DNA of 64,000 nucleotides from an uncultured Pelagibacteraceae bacterium (lineage in GTDB: Bacteria; Pseudomonadota; Alphaproteobacteria; Pelagibacterales; Pelagibacteraceae), in NCBI GenBank assembly GCA_902599335.1, contig CACKFA010000002.1:1-64000 (forward strand), in the 5' to 3' direction. Position 1 is the first letter of the stretch; the number at the start of each line of letters is the position of its first letter. The notes beneath the pieces were generated by a model. The model made no database searches. It was not told the origin of the DNA and worked only from the letters and a program-made list of their open reading frames with translations. Position numbers and translations under genes: made by a program. This document shows, piece by piece, positions 43,929 to 56,696 of the stretch.

Positions 43929-44872
43929 TAACTTTGAATTTTACTTTTTAATATTTTTGCAACTCTATTAGTTTCATCAAGTTTTTCATAGTTCCAATTT
44001 TCTATTTCTTCTCCCAAATTTCTTATAATATTTAATTCTCTAAATAAATTTCTAAAATTTTGGAATCTCTTATCATTTCTTTTCGGTAAAATATTTGCTA
44101 CATAAATGGGTTTACCAGTCAAAGCTGCTTCAGATATCATTGAGCTAGAGTCACATGTAACCACAATATTTTCAGATAAACCAAGTGCTGATAAATAAGC
44201 TTTTTTATCAACATTCATTATAATAGTGTGATTTTCTCCAAAAAATTCTTTAGCATAGTGGATCGTATTCAATGGCGTTCTCATTGATGGAATTACCACT
44301 AGTTGAAAGTTATGTTTTTTTAACAATTTATAAAAAATAGAAAAAATATGTTTCATATTTTTTGTTGAATAATCATAATACTTGGTGGGCCCACCCAAAA
44401 TTAAAGACCAAATTTTTCTGTCGTCTTTTTTTATAAATGAATTTAAATAATGCTTGTTGCTCTCGATTTCGTTTGTTGTAAGATAATGTATGGCCCCTTT
44501 AGTGGAAATTACATTTGAACCTTTTATTCCATCATGTTCAGGAGCTATTACAAAATCAAAATGACTTAAATCTACTTTTGGATCTTGGATATGGATGTTA
44601 AAGACCTTTTTATTTGAAATATTTTTTAAATGAATTGATGGAATTACGCTCTTTCTTCCACAAGATATAATTATATCAAAATCTGAATGGTCAATTTTTT
44701 TATAAACACTTTGTGAAACAGGAGTAAATTTTGGAGGCAATAAATTCCAAAAATTATTTAGTTCAACCTTGTGGTGTGTGAATTCAATCTCTAGAGCTTT
44801 AGCCAATCCCTCAACTTGACTAATCATTCCATGCATACCTTGAGTTAATAAAATACCTTTTAATTTAGTCAT
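43928..44872 (-). CDS. ELM1-like (mitochondrial fission ELM1 family) protein
   Basis: The 314-aa protein matches the ELM1/DUF1022 family found in alphaproteobacteria and plants: LLTQGMHGMISQVEGLAKAL, IISCGRKSVIPSIHL, IHIQDPKVDLSHFDFVIAPEHDG, LGGPTKYY and the C-terminal VTCDSSSMISEAALTGKPIYV, a glycosyltransferase-B-like nucleotide-sugar pocket pattern. Bacterial function is unknown; a role in envelope or lipid glycosylation is possible. It is coupled to the oxygenase-like gene and diverges from trxB by 21 bases. Confidence 0.85.
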   Translation of the reverse strand: MTKLKGILLTQGMHGMISQVEGLAKALEIEFTHHKVELNNFWNLLPPKFTPVSQSVYKKIDHSDFDIIISCGRKSVIPSIHLKNISNKKVFNIHIQDPKVDLSHFDFVIAPEHDGIKGSNVISTKGAIHYLTTNEIESNKHYLNSFIKKDDRKIWSLILGGPTKYYDYSTKNMKHIFSIFYKLLKKHNFQLVVIPSMRTPLNTIHYAKEFFGENHTIIMNVDKKAYLSALGLSENIVVTCDSSSMISEAALTGKPIYVANILPKRNDKRFQNFRNLFRELNIIRNLGEEIENWNYEKLDETNRVAKILKSKIQS

Positions 44873-44893
44873 TAATCACTATATAGCTTTCAT

Positions 44894-45841
44894 ATGAGTC
44901 AAAATCCAACTAAACACACAAAAGTGTTAATAATTGGATCTGGTCCTGCCGGATACACAGCTGCGGTTTATGCGGCTCGTGCGATGTTAAATCCAATTTT
45001 GGTTTATGGGTCTGAGCCAGGTGGTCAATTAACAACGACAACTGATGTCGAAAATTTTCCAGGATTTGCAGAAGTAATACAAGGTCCTTGGTTAATGGAT
45101 CAAATGAAAGAACAAGCTAAAGCTGTTGGTACAGAAATGATAGAGGATCACATTAGTAATGTTAATTTAAAAACTTCTCCGTTTGAGGCAACTGGAGATA
45201 GTGGTCAAAAATATACTGCTGACAGTATAATAATTTCTACAGGTGCTCAGGCAAGATGGTTAAATTTAGACTCAGAACAAGAGTTTAGAGGATTTGGCGT
45301 CTCTGCTTGCGCAACATGTGATGGTTTCTTTTTTAAAAATAAAGAGGTTGCTGTAGTTGGTGGAGGAAATGCAGCTGTCGAAGAGGCAATGTTTCTTACA
45401 AAATTTGCATCCAAAGTAAAATTAATTCACAGACGAGATAGTTTGAGGGCTGAAAAAATGCTTCAAAAAAAATTAATGGAAAATAAAAAAATTGAAATTA
45501 TTTGGGACTCTGTAGTTGAAGATGTATTGGGTGAAAAAGATCCTAAAAATGTTAAAGGAATTAAAATAAAAAATGTTAAAACAAATGAAACACAAGAATT
45601 AAAGCTTGATGGTGTATTTATTGCTATTGGTCACGATCCAGCAACTCAACTATTTAAAGATCAACTAGAAATGGATAAAGAAGGGTACTTAATCACAAAA
45701 GCAGATTCAACCGAAACTAATGTACCTGGTGTTTTTGCTGCTGGAGATGTAAAAGATAAAATTTTCAGACAAGCAGTCACAGCTGCAGGTATGGGATGCA
45801 TGGCTGCTCTTGAAGCAGAAAAACATCTCTCTCACAATTAA
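44894..45841 (+). CDS. trxB: Thioredoxin-disulfide reductase TrxB
   Basis: TrxB uses NADPH and FAD to keep thioredoxin reduced. The 315-aa protein has the FAD-binding IIGSGPAGYTAAVYAARA at about 10-27, the redox-active CATCDG near 138-143, the NADPH-binding VVGGGNAAVEEA near 156 and the C-terminal FAD motif PGVFAAGDVKD near 278. The stop is immediately followed by the ATG of the epimerase-like gene. Confidence 0.97.
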   Translation: MSQNPTKHTKVLIIGSGPAGYTAAVYAARAMLNPILVYGSEPGGQLTTTTDVENFPGFAEVIQGPWLMDQMKEQAKAVGTEMIEDHISNVNLKTSPFEATGDSGQKYTADSIIISTGAQARWLNLDSEQEFRGFGVSACATCDGFFFKNKEVAVVGGGNAAVEEAMFLTKFASKVKLIHRRDSLRAEKMLQKKLMENKKIEIIWDSVVEDVLGEKDPKNVKGIKIKNVKTNETQELKLDGVFIAIGHDPATQLFKDQLEMDKEGYLITKADSTETNVPGVFAAGDVKDKIFRQAVTAAGMGCMAALEAEKHLSHN

Positions 45842-46864
45842 ATGTCAGAAAAAGTATTGCTAACTGGAATAAGCGGTTGGATAGCAAAACATACGGCAAT
45901 AGAATTATTAAATTCTGGTTACGAAGTTCTAGGAACGGTAAGGAATGAAACTTTAATTGAACAAACCAAAGATACTATTAGTAAATACGCTCCTACAGAT
46001 AAATTATCTTTTATTAAATTAGATCTTGTTAAAGATGATGGATGGAATGATGCAGCTAAAGGGTGTAAGTATATATTTCATATTGCATCTCCCTTTCCAA
46101 TAAAAGTTTCAAATAATAGGGAAAGCTTATTACCTCCTGCAGTAGATGGTACTTTAAGGGTATTAAATGCAGGAATAAATGCTGGGGTAGATCAAATCGT
46201 TAAAACTTCTTCTATTGTTGCTATGTTTAGAAAACCTAACAGAACTAATCCTTATACATTTGGAGAAAAAGATTGGACTGATGAAAACTGGGTAGAAGGG
46301 GTAAATGATTATTTTTTATCAAAAACTAAAGCTGAGAGAGTTGCTTGGGAATTGATGGAGAGCAAAGGATTAAAAAATAAATTAACAACAATTTGTCCTG
46401 GTGGAGTTTTTGGTGATGCTCTAGATAAAAAAGGAGGTACTTCAATTGAGTATGTTAGACAATTCATGGCTGGTAAATTTCCTGGAGCACCTAAATTTGC
46501 TGTTCTAATTTCTGATGTAAAAGATATTGCAAAAGCACATGTTGCTTGTATTGGAAATGAAAAAGTTGGAGGTAGAAGATTAATTGTTGGAAAAGAGGTA
46601 AAAAAATTAGTCGAATTATCCCAACTGATGGCTGACGCAATGCCTGCTTATGCAAAAAAGCTTCCAAAAAAAGAGCTTCCAAATTTCATGGTTAAGTTGA
46701 TAAGTTATTTAGACTCAAGTGCCAAAATGATGATACCTGATCTTGGAATTTTAATGCAAACCGACCCTTCTTATGCTGAAGAATTATTAGGGTTTAAATT
46801 TAAAGCTGCAAAAGATTGTATGGCGGAGAATGCAAAATCTGTTGTGAGATTAGGTTTGGTTTAA
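45842..46864 (+). CDS. NAD-dependent epimerase/dehydratase-family (extended SDR) oxidoreductase
   Basis: The 340-aa protein is an extended short-chain dehydrogenase of the dihydroflavonol/cinnamoyl-CoA reductase type: LLTGISGWIAKHTAIEL nucleotide-binding loop at residues 6-22, HIASPFP near 80, the catalytic serine in KTSSIVAMF near 125 and Y-x3-K in YFLSKTKAER near 158. The physiological substrate (an aldehyde or ketone) cannot be told. It starts on the base after the trxB stop and converges with the next gene with no spacer. Confidence 0.85.
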   Translation: MSEKVLLTGISGWIAKHTAIELLNSGYEVLGTVRNETLIEQTKDTISKYAPTDKLSFIKLDLVKDDGWNDAAKGCKYIFHIASPFPIKVSNNRESLLPPAVDGTLRVLNAGINAGVDQIVKTSSIVAMFRKPNRTNPYTFGEKDWTDENWVEGVNDYFLSKTKAERVAWELMESKGLKNKLTTICPGGVFGDALDKKGGTSIEYVRQFMAGKFPGAPKFAVLISDVKDIAKAHVACIGNEKVGGRRLIVGKEVKKLVELSQLMADAMPAYAKKLPKKELPNFMVKLISYLDSSAKMMIPDLGILMQTDPSYAEELLGFKFKAAKDCMAENAKSVVRLGLV

Positions 46865-47511
46865 TTATAGTTTTAAAATTTCATCAGATTCAAAAGTAAT
46901 TTTTTGTAAATTTTGTTTAGCAATTTTGATCATTGCTTTTGCAACTATTTCTGAACTGATAGGTCTCATTTTTTTAAACGGTCCAAATAATAAAGGCGAC
47001 AATACTCTAAAAGTCAAAATACCTATTTTTTCACCCACTCTGTTTTCTTTTCTTTTCCCAATTAAAAAAGAGGGTCTTAATATTCCTAATTTAGAGAAGT
47101 TTAATCTTTTTAATTCTTCTTCAACTAAACCTTTAAATTTCACATAATTCCCTGAACTATTTGGATTAGCATATATTGAAGAGATAAAAATAAATGACTT
47201 GACTGAATTAGCTTTTGCGATTTGTCCAATTTCTTTTGGGATATCTAGCTCTACTTTTTGGTACTCATTTCTATTAGGAGAATTTTGTTTTGTGGTACCA
47301 ATACAAAAAAAACAATCATCCCCTGTAATTTCAGTTTTATGATTTCCTAAATTATTAAAATCAATATTTATAACCTCAACTTTTTCATTATTAATTGAAG
47401 TTTGTGAACGAACGAAAACCTTAACTTTAGTGTAATAATTATCTTCAATTAATAGATTAACTAAATGGCCACCAATTAATCCAGTGGAACCAAATACTAT
47501 AGCTGTTTTCA

Positions 47512-47512
<1 letters not shown>
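46865..47512 (-). CDS. NAD(P)-binding atypical SDR protein (HTATIP2-like)
   Basis: The 215-aa protein has the Rossmann loop AIVFGSTGLIGGHLVNLLI at residues 4-22, VFVRS for NADP contact, CFFCIGTT near 68 and SFIFISSIYANPNSSGNYVKFKGLVEEEL near 105, the layout of small NAD(P)H-binding proteins related to HTATIP2/TIP30. Substrate unknown. Its start overlaps the stop of the aminotransferase gene by one base, so the two are co-transcribed. Confidence 0.82.
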
Positions 47513-50903
<3,391 letters not shown>

Positions 50904-50922
<19 letters not shown>

Positions 50923-51659
50923 TTATTACTGGTGGAGCAACCAGAATTGGAGCTGCAATTGCAAAAAAATTATCTGGCACAAACAAAGAAATATTAATTC
51001 ATTTCAATAAATCAAAATTTAAAGCTAAAAAATTAAAAAAAGAATTAGAGGGTAATGGTACTAAGGTTTACCTTGTAAAAGGAGATTTGAGTAAAGAAAA
51101 AGATGTAAATAAAATTGTTAAATATGCCAAATTAAAATTAAAATATTTTGATTGTTTAATAAACAATGCTTCTTTATTTGAAAATGATAAAATAGAAAAC
51201 TTCACAACAGATAGTTGGGGTAAACACTTGAGAACGAATTTAAGAACACCTGCTTTATTATCTAAAGAATTTGCTAAAAATACAAAAGGAAAAAATAATA
51301 ATATAATAAATATAATTGATCAGAGAGTCTTTAAACTTACTCCTTACTTTTTTTCATACACTATAAGTAAGACTGGCCTTTATACTCTTACCAAAACAAG
51401 TGCTATGAGCTTAGCTCCAAAAATAAGGGTCAACGGAATAGCTCCAGGACCTACCATAAAAAATCAAAGACAGTCTGAAAAACATTTCAAAAAACAGTAT
51501 TTAGCAACCCCTTTAAAAAGACAAGTTGATGTAGAACAAATATGCAATGCCGTTGACTTTTTTATAAAAAATAGATCTATTACTGGACAAGTTTTAGCTA
51601 TTGATAGTGGACAAAATTTAAACTGGCAAACGCCAGATATTATGGGAGGAAAAGAATGA
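50904..51659 (+). CDS. Short-chain dehydrogenase, pteridine reductase/FolM-like
   Basis: The 251-aa SDR has [16 protein letters not shown] at residues 8-23 (an RIG variant typical of pteridine reductases such as PTR1/FolM), NNASLFEND near 87, [27 protein letters not shown] with catalytic Tyr-x3-Lys near 150, and the SDR end motif [15 protein letters not shown] role in reducing dihydropterin or dihydrofolate is suggested by the folB-like gene just downstream. It overlaps uvrB and the 48-aa membrane peptide gene (4 nt). Confidence 0.82.
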
Positions 51660-51802
51660 AAAAAATTAATCCTTTTCTTGCAGCAGCAATAATTTTGATT
51701 GGTGGTTTTTTTGCATTTAAAATAATGTCATTTTTAGGTTGCTATGTACGTATTGAGGATGGAAATGCATGTTGGAGTCTTACTATTTTTGGAACTAAAT
51801 AA
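51656..51802 (+). CDS. 48-aa single-span membrane peptide
   Basis: A small gene fits exactly between the SDR and folB-like genes: its ATG (51656) overlaps the SDR stop by 4 nt and its TAA (51800-51802) overlaps the folB ATG. The peptide has a basic start, one hydrophobic helix (FLAAAIILIGGFFAFKIMSF, about 7-26) and a short tail with two cysteines (GCYV, ACWS). AGGAAAAGA-like purines upstream may serve as ribosome-binding site. Function unknown; coupling at both ends argues that it is translated. Confidence 0.65.
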   Translation: MKKINPFLAAAIILIGGFFAFKIMSFLGCYVRIEDGNACWSLTIFGTK

Positions 51803-52227
51803 TGAAAAAAAATAATTTAAAAATTGTCAAAATTGATAAAAATAAAAGTTTATTTAATTATGAGAAAAAAATAATAATTAATGAGTTAATTTTAGATTTA
51901 AAGCTTGGTTATTACGATTTTGAAAAAGAAAAATCACAAAAAGTTAAATTTAGTCTTGAAATAGACTATGAGGACAAAAAACCTTCAAGCGACAAAGACA
52001 TAAAATCCATTGTTAATTATGGAACTATAGTAAAATTAATTACGAAACTTGTAAAAAAGAAACATTATAATTTCCTAGAAACATTAGCAGAAGCTGTTTT
52101 TGATGAACTATTTAAAGACAAAAGGATTGCTAAAATAATGTTGAAAATTGAAAAATTAGAAATTTTAAAACAGTGTTCATCTGTTGGTATTCAAATTACC
52201 AAAAAGAGAAGCCATGATAAGCTCTGA
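51802..52227 (+). CDS. folB: Dihydroneopterin aldolase-like protein (FolB)
   Basis: The 141-aa protein matches FolB, which cleaves dihydroneopterin to 6-hydroxymethyl-dihydropterin in folate synthesis: [33 protein letters not shown] near residue 20-52, [34 protein letters not shown] near 70-104 with the active-site Glu in FLETLAE, and a final strand VGIQITKK. The N-terminus is about 20 residues longer than usual. It overlaps the probable uvrC start at 52214 by 14 nt. Confidence 0.85.
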   Translation: MKKNNLKIVKIDKNKSLFNYEKKIIINELILDLKLGYYDFEKEKSQKVKFSLEIDYEDKKPSSDKDIKSIVNYGTIVKLITKLVKKKHYNFLETLAEAVFDELFKDKRIAKIMLKIEKLEILKQCSSVGIQITKKRSHDKL

Positions 52228-54049
52228 AATAGGAAAAGAAGTAATTAAAAAAGAGATACCTCTAGTACCAAAACTTCCAGGCGTATATAGAATGCTTAAT
52301 GAAAAGAATGAAATTCTTTATGTAGGTAAAGCAAAAAATTTACCAAATAGATTAAAGAGTTATATTGCAGAAAAAAATCATATAATTAGAACTGAACGAA
52401 TGTTGTCTCAAACAAAAAAATTAGAGATAACAACAACATCTAATGAAAGTGAAGCTTTACTACTAGAAGCAAATTTAATTAAAAAACATAAACCAAAATT
52501 TAATATCCTTTTACGTGATGATAAGTCATTTCCATTTATATTTATTGGCAATAAAGATAAATGGCCTCAAATAAAAAGACATAGAGGTAAAAAAACAAAA
52601 GAAGGTTTTTACTTTGGACCTTTTGCCTCTGCTGGTTCAGCTAATTGGACAATTAAAATGATACAAAAAATTTTTCATTTAAGAGTTTGTGATGACACCG
52701 TTTTCAAAAACAGAGAAAGACCTTGTATTTTATATCAAATAAAAAGATGTTCTGGACCTTGTGTAGGATATGTAAAAAAAGAGGAATACAATCAAACAGT
52801 AGAAGATGCTATTGAATTTGTTTCAGGCAAATCTAGGAAAATTCAAAAAAATCTTTCTAACCAAATGGAAAAAGCAAGTGAGGATCTTGATTTTGAAAAG
52901 GCTGTAATTTTAAGAGACAGAATTAAAGCATTAAACATAATTCAATCTTCACAGAGAATTAATGAAGCAAACTTAGTTGAGGCAGATGTTATTGCTGGAT
53001 ATAAAGAATCTGGAAAAACTTGTATTCAAGTATTTTTTTATAGATCTAAACAAAATTGGGGTAATCAAGCATTTTTCCCAAAACACGATCCAGATGAAAA
53101 GTTTAGTGAAATCCTAAATTCATTTGTTTCTCAATTTTATGAAAATAAAAGCGTTCCTTCCTCAGTTATTCTTTCAGAAGAAATAAAGGAAAAAACACTA
53201 ATTGAAAAAACACTGGCACAAAAAGAAGGTAAACAAATAAATATTTCAGTTGCGAAAAAAGGATCAAAACTAAAAGTAATTAATCAAGCAATTAAAAATG
53301 CAAAGGATAGTCTAAATAGAAAACTTTATGAAAGTCAGAATAATAAAGAATTGTTCGATGCAGTAGCTAAAAAATTTAATTTAGAAACCAATATAAATTT
53401 AATCGAGGTTTATGATAATAGTCATATTCAAGGCACAAATAGTGTTGGCGCTTTAATAGCCTACGGCGATGAAGGATTTATCAAAAAACGATATAGAAAA
53501 TTTAATATTAAGCATAAAAAAAATGAACAAGATGACTATGGAATGATGAGAGAAGTATTAAATAGAAGATTCAAAAGAGCAGTCCAAGAAAAAGATAATT
53601 ATCTTGCTTTTCCTGATTTGGTTCTAGTAGATGGGGGAAAAGGTCAATATTCAGTTGCTAGAGAGAGCCTTAATGAATTAGGACTTCACGACATTCCAAT
53701 TATTGCAATTGCAAAAGGTAAATTTAGAAATAGTGGAAATGAAACTTTTTTTCATAATGGCAAAGAATATAAATTCACTAGAAATGACCCTACCCTATTT
53801 TTTCTTCAAAGAATAAGAGATGAATCACATAGATTTGCCATAAGCGCTCACAGAGCAAAGAGAAAAAAAGGTATAAGCAAATCTCTGTTAGATCAAATAG
53901 AGGGGATTGGGGCTATAAGAAAAAGAGCTTTATTAAACCATTTTGGATCTGCAAGATCGGTTGAGTCTGCTAGCTTAGATGAAATAAAATCTGTAGAAGG
54001 TGTTGAAGAAAAAGTAGCAAAAAAGATATATAACTTTTTTCACGAATAA
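52214..54049 (+). CDS. uvrC: Excinuclease ABC subunit C
   Basis: UvrC makes both incisions in nucleotide excision repair. From the ATG at 52214 it is 611 aa; a TTG at 52184 is less likely because the ATG gives a compact N-terminus. Domains in order: GIY-YIG nuclease ([31 protein letters not shown]), a cysteine-containing region ([19 protein letters not shown]), UVR motif ([14 protein letters not shown]), RNase H-like endonuclease core ([31 protein letters not shown]) and C-terminal helix-hairpin-helix ([18 protein letters not shown]). Confidence 0.97.
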   Translation: MISSEIGKEVIKKEIPLVPKLPGVYRMLNEKNEILYVGKAKNLPNRLKSYIAEKNHIIRTERMLSQTKKLEITTTSNESEALLLEANLIKKHKPKFNILLRDDKSFPFIFIGNKDKWPQIKRHRGKKTKEGFYFGPFASAGSANWTIKMIQKIFHLRVCDDTVFKNRERPCILYQIKRCSGPCVGYVKKEEYNQTVEDAIEFVSGKSRKIQKNLSNQMEKASEDLDFEKAVILRDRIKALNIIQSSQRINEANLVEADVIAGYKESGKTCIQVFFYRSKQNWGNQAFFPKHDPDEKFSEILNSFVSQFYENKSVPSSVILSEEIKEKTLIEKTLAQKEGKQINISVAKKGSKLKVINQAIKNAKDSLNRKLYESQNNKELFDAVAKKFNLETNINLIEVYDNSHIQGTNSVGALIAYGDEGFIKKRYRKFNIKHKKNEQDDYGMMREVLNRRFKRAVQEKDNYLAFPDLVLVDGGKGQYSVARESLNELGLHDIPIIAIAKGKFRNSGNETFFHNGKEYKFTRNDPTLFFLQRIRDESHRFAISAHRAKRKKGISKSLLDQIEGIGAIRKRALLNHFGSARSVESASLDEIKSVEGVEEKVAKKIYNFFHE

Positions 54050-54051
54050 TT

Positions 54052-54636
54052 ATGCTAAAAAAAATTCCAAACATATTAACAATAGGGCGAATAATAATTG
54101 TTCCCTTTTTTGTTTTAGCTTTTTATCTTCCAGGATTTTATGGTGATCTTACTGCTTTAATATTATTTATTATTGCATCATTTACAGACTTTTTAGATGG
54201 TATGTTGGCCAGAATGTTTGGCGTAGAGTCAAAACTAGGTGAATTATTAGATCCTATAGCTGATAAAATTATTGTTGCTACAGCATTAATACTTCTGGTT
54301 ATGGATGGAACAATAAAAAATTATGAAGTAGTTGCAGCAATAATAATTCTTACAAGAGAAATTTTAATTTCAGGTTTGAGAGAATTTTTAGCAAAGGGAA
54401 AAATAAAACTTCCTGTTTCAAACCTTGCTAAGCTTAAAACAGTATTACAAATGGTATCGATAGCTCTTTTATTATCTGGAGATACAGGAAATAAAATAAT
54501 TAATTTCCAAGATTATAACGCTCAAACAATAGGCATAATTCTTTTGTGGTTATCGGCTGCTTTAACACTTTTTACTGCATATGATTATATGCGAAAAGGT
54601 ATTGATCACGCTATGTCTGAAGATAGTAAAGATTAA
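54052..54636 (+). CDS. pgsA: CDP-diacylglycerol--glycerol-3-phosphate 3-phosphatidyltransferase PgsA
   Basis: PgsA makes phosphatidylglycerol phosphate at the inner membrane. The 194-aa polytopic protein contains the CDP-alcohol phosphatidyltransferase signature D-x2-D-G-x2-A-R-x8-G-x3-D-x3-D, read here as DFLDGMLARMFG then GELLDPIAD (about 44-69). The N-terminus KIPNILTIGRIIIVPFFV is typical. It starts two bases after the uvrC stop and its end overlaps the convergent ilvE by 4 nt. uvrC-pgsA adjacency is common in proteobacteria. Confidence 0.95.
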   Translation: MLKKIPNILTIGRIIIVPFFVLAFYLPGFYGDLTALILFIIASFTDFLDGMLARMFGVESKLGELLDPIADKIIVATALILLVMDGTIKNYEVVAAIIILTREILISGLREFLAKGKIKLPVSNLAKLKTVLQMVSIALLLSGDTGNKIINFQDYNAQTIGIILLWLSAALTLFTAYDYMRKGIDHAMSEDSKD

Positions 54637-55514
54637 GCTGCTTTTTTCTTTCTAACTAATGCCTGATAACTTTCATTTAAATCAATAATAGTATCACAAA
54701 CTTTAAATTGATTTTCAGCAATACAAGATACTGGAGTTACCTCTGCCGCTGTTCCTGTTAAAAAACATCCATCAAAATTAGGTAATTCAGTTGGACTAAT
54801 TTTTCTTTCATGTACTTTTATATTTTTTGATTTTGCAATTCCAATTACAGTTCTTCTTGTAATGCCATCTAAAAAAGAGTCTGGTATTGGAGTGTGAATT
54901 TCCCCATTTTTATCTTTGAAAAAAATATTTGCTCCAGTTGCTTCAGCAATATTTCCTTCGTGATCAAGCATTAAAGAATCTGTATATCCTTGCTTTTCTG
55001 CTTCATGTTTTGAGAGAGTACAAATCATATAAAGACCTGATGCCTTTGTGTCCCACGGGATTGTATTAGGCGCTGGTCTTCTCCAATTTGAAATATTTAA
55101 TCTAATTCCTTCTACTTTAAGTTTAGGATCAAAATATGATCCCCATTCCCATGTTGCAATAGCAACATGTATTTTTGTTTGTTGCGCAGAAATAGCCATC
55201 ATTTCACTACCCCTCCAAGCAACAGGTCTTACATAACCATTTTCTACTTTTTGAGTTGCTATAATTTTATTTGATGCATTATTGATTTCTTCTTCTGTAT
55301 ATGGAATTTCAAAACCCATTCTTCTTGCAGAATGAAAAAATCTAGCTGTATGCTCTTCTAATTTGAAAATTAAACCATCATAAACTCTCTCACCTTCGAA
55401 TACACAACTAGCGTAGTGCATACCATGGCTTAAAACATGAAGTTTAACATCAGCCCAATCAACTAATTCGTTGTTGTACCATATTTTTCCAGATCGCTTG
55501 TCGTAAGGTATCAT
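54633..55514 (-). CDS. ilvE: Branched-chain amino acid aminotransferase
   Basis: IlvE is a fold-type IV PLP enzyme for the last step of Leu, Ile and Val synthesis. The 293-aa protein shows GMHYASCVFEGERVYDG near 30-46, PVAWRGSEMM, the PLP lysine in IPWDTKASGLYMICTLSKHEA near 150-160, EATGANIFFKDKNG near 195, and the cofactor-binding FLDGITRRTVIGIAK and FLTGTAAEVTPV motifs. Length is normal. It diverges from the MarR-type gene, a conserved alphaproteobacterial arrangement. Confidence 0.95.
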   Translation of the reverse strand: MIPYDKRSGKIWYNNELVDWADVKLHVLSHGMHYASCVFEGERVYDGLIFKLEEHTARFFHSARRMGFEIPYTEEEINNASNKIIATQKVENGYVRPVAWRGSEMMAISAQQTKIHVAIATWEWGSYFDPKLKVEGIRLNISNWRRPAPNTIPWDTKASGLYMICTLSKHEAEKQGYTDSLMLDHEGNIAEATGANIFFKDKNGEIHTPIPDSFLDGITRRTVIGIAKSKNIKVHERKISPTELPNFDGCFLTGTAAEVTPVSCIAENQFKVCDTIIDLNESYQALVRKKKAA

Positions 55515-55588
55515 GTGTGAAAATTTTTTTTAATTTATAAATGAAAAATATCTTTGTATCTTTAATATGTCAATATAACTTACCTATT

Positions 55589-56026
55589 ATGAAAGAACTT
55601 TTATATTTAAAAGATGACCAGCTTAAAGATCTAATTGAAAAACTATTCGTAAGCTACAGAGAAACCTTTTCTGACTCTAAAAAAATATTAGATAGATATT
55701 CAATTGGTTTAGCACACCATAAAGTAATTCATCTAATATCAATGTATGAGGGGATCTCAATTTCTGAGCTGCTTAAGAGATTAAAAGTCACAAAACAAAG
55801 TTTAAATCGTGTTCTCAAAGATTTAATTAAACTTGAAATTGTCATTTTTAAAAAAAATGACCAAGATACTAGAGTAAAGCATGTTTTTCTTAATGATAAA
55901 GGTAAAAAAATTTTTAATGAAATTTTCAATTTGCAAAAAAAGAGAATTTACAATGCTTTATTAAATTCAAGTTCAGAAGAAGTTATAAATTTTGATAATG
56001 TACTAAGTAAAATAATTAATGGATAA
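55589..56026 (+). CDS. MarR-family transcriptional regulator (PetP-like position)
   Basis: From the ATG at 55589 this is a 145-aa winged-helix regulator; a start at 55541 would add 16 hydrophobic, poorly supported residues. It has the MarR core: HHKVIHLISMYEGISISELLKRLKVTKQSLNRVLKDLIKLEIV, followed by the wing NDQDTRVKHVFLNDKGKKIF. It overlaps the response regulator by 8 nt. MarR plus OmpR-type genes beside ilvE resemble the petP-petR pair of Rhodobacter relatives; the ligand is unknown. Confidence 0.85.
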   Translation: MKELLYLKDDQLKDLIEKLFVSYRETFSDSKKILDRYSIGLAHHKVIHLISMYEGISISELLKRLKVTKQSLNRVLKDLIKLEIVIFKKNDQDTRVKHVFLNDKGKKIFNEIFNLQKKRIYNALLNSSSEEVINFDNVLSKIING

Positions 56027-56696
56027 ATTTGTTGCACATATACTAGTAGTTGATGATGATGATGGAATTAGATCTCTTGTAAAAAAGTATTTAAATGAAA
56101 ATAAATTTTTAGTCACTACTGCTGAAAATGCAGAAAATGCGTTAGAGAAAATAAAAATAATTAAGTTTGATTTAATTGTTTTGGATATCATGATGCCTGG
56201 TAAAAGTGGGCTTGAATTTTTAAAAGAAAATAAAAAAAAATTAGATACACCAGTTATACTTCTGACTGCTAAAGGTGAAGCAAGTGAAAGAGTTGAAGGA
56301 TTAGAGATTGGTGCTGATGATTATTTACCGAAACCATTTGAACCAAAAGAATTAATTCTAAGAATACAAAACATATTAAGTAAAACTGTCAAAACAGATC
56401 AGAAAAGGGTTATAGAATTTTCAAATATAAAAATTGATTTGAACAAACTTTTAATATTTAAAAGTGATAAAGAATTTAAGATTAATGCAACTGAAAAAAC
56501 GATTTTAGAAAAAATGATTAATAACCCAGGCAAAACATTTTCTAGAGAAGATATCGGTCAATTAATCAATCTAGACAAAGAGAGATCGATAGATGTTATT
56601 ATCACTCGACTTAGAAAAAAAATTGAAATTGATCCAAAAAATCCAAAATTTTTACAGACAATAAGAGGTGCAGGATATGTTCTCTGGATTGAGTGA
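56019..56696 (+). CDS. OmpR-family response regulator
   Basis: The 225-aa protein has a receiver domain (acidic pocket VVDDDDG near 10-16, phospho-Asp in LIVLDIMMPGKSG near 55, LLTAKGEA near 84, Lys in DYLPKPFEP near 106) and a C-terminal OmpR-type winged helix (FKINATEKTILEKMINNPGKTFSREDI, RSIDVIITRLRKKIE, IRGAGYVLWIE). It overlaps both the MarR gene and the histidine kinase gene, so all three are made from one transcript. Target genes cannot be inferred. Confidence 0.93.
   Translation: MDKFVAHILVVDDDDGIRSLVKKYLNENKFLVTTAENAENALEKIKIIKFDLIVLDIMMPGKSGLEFLKENKKKLDTPVILLTAKGEASERVEGLEIGADDYLPKPFEPKELILRIQNILSKTVKTDQKRVIEFSNIKIDLNKLLIFKSDKEFKINATEKTILEKMINNPGKTFSREDIGQLINLDKERSIDVIITRLRKKIEIDPKNPKFLQTIRGAGYVLWIE

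Noticed and set aside
46491-46682. Minus-strand open frame in the epimerase-like gene
   Set aside because: It is a shadow of the conserved SDR coding frame.
52184-52213. Upstream TTG start for uvrC
   Set aside because: The ATG at 52214 gives a normal N-terminus, while the extension lies wholly inside the folB-like gene.
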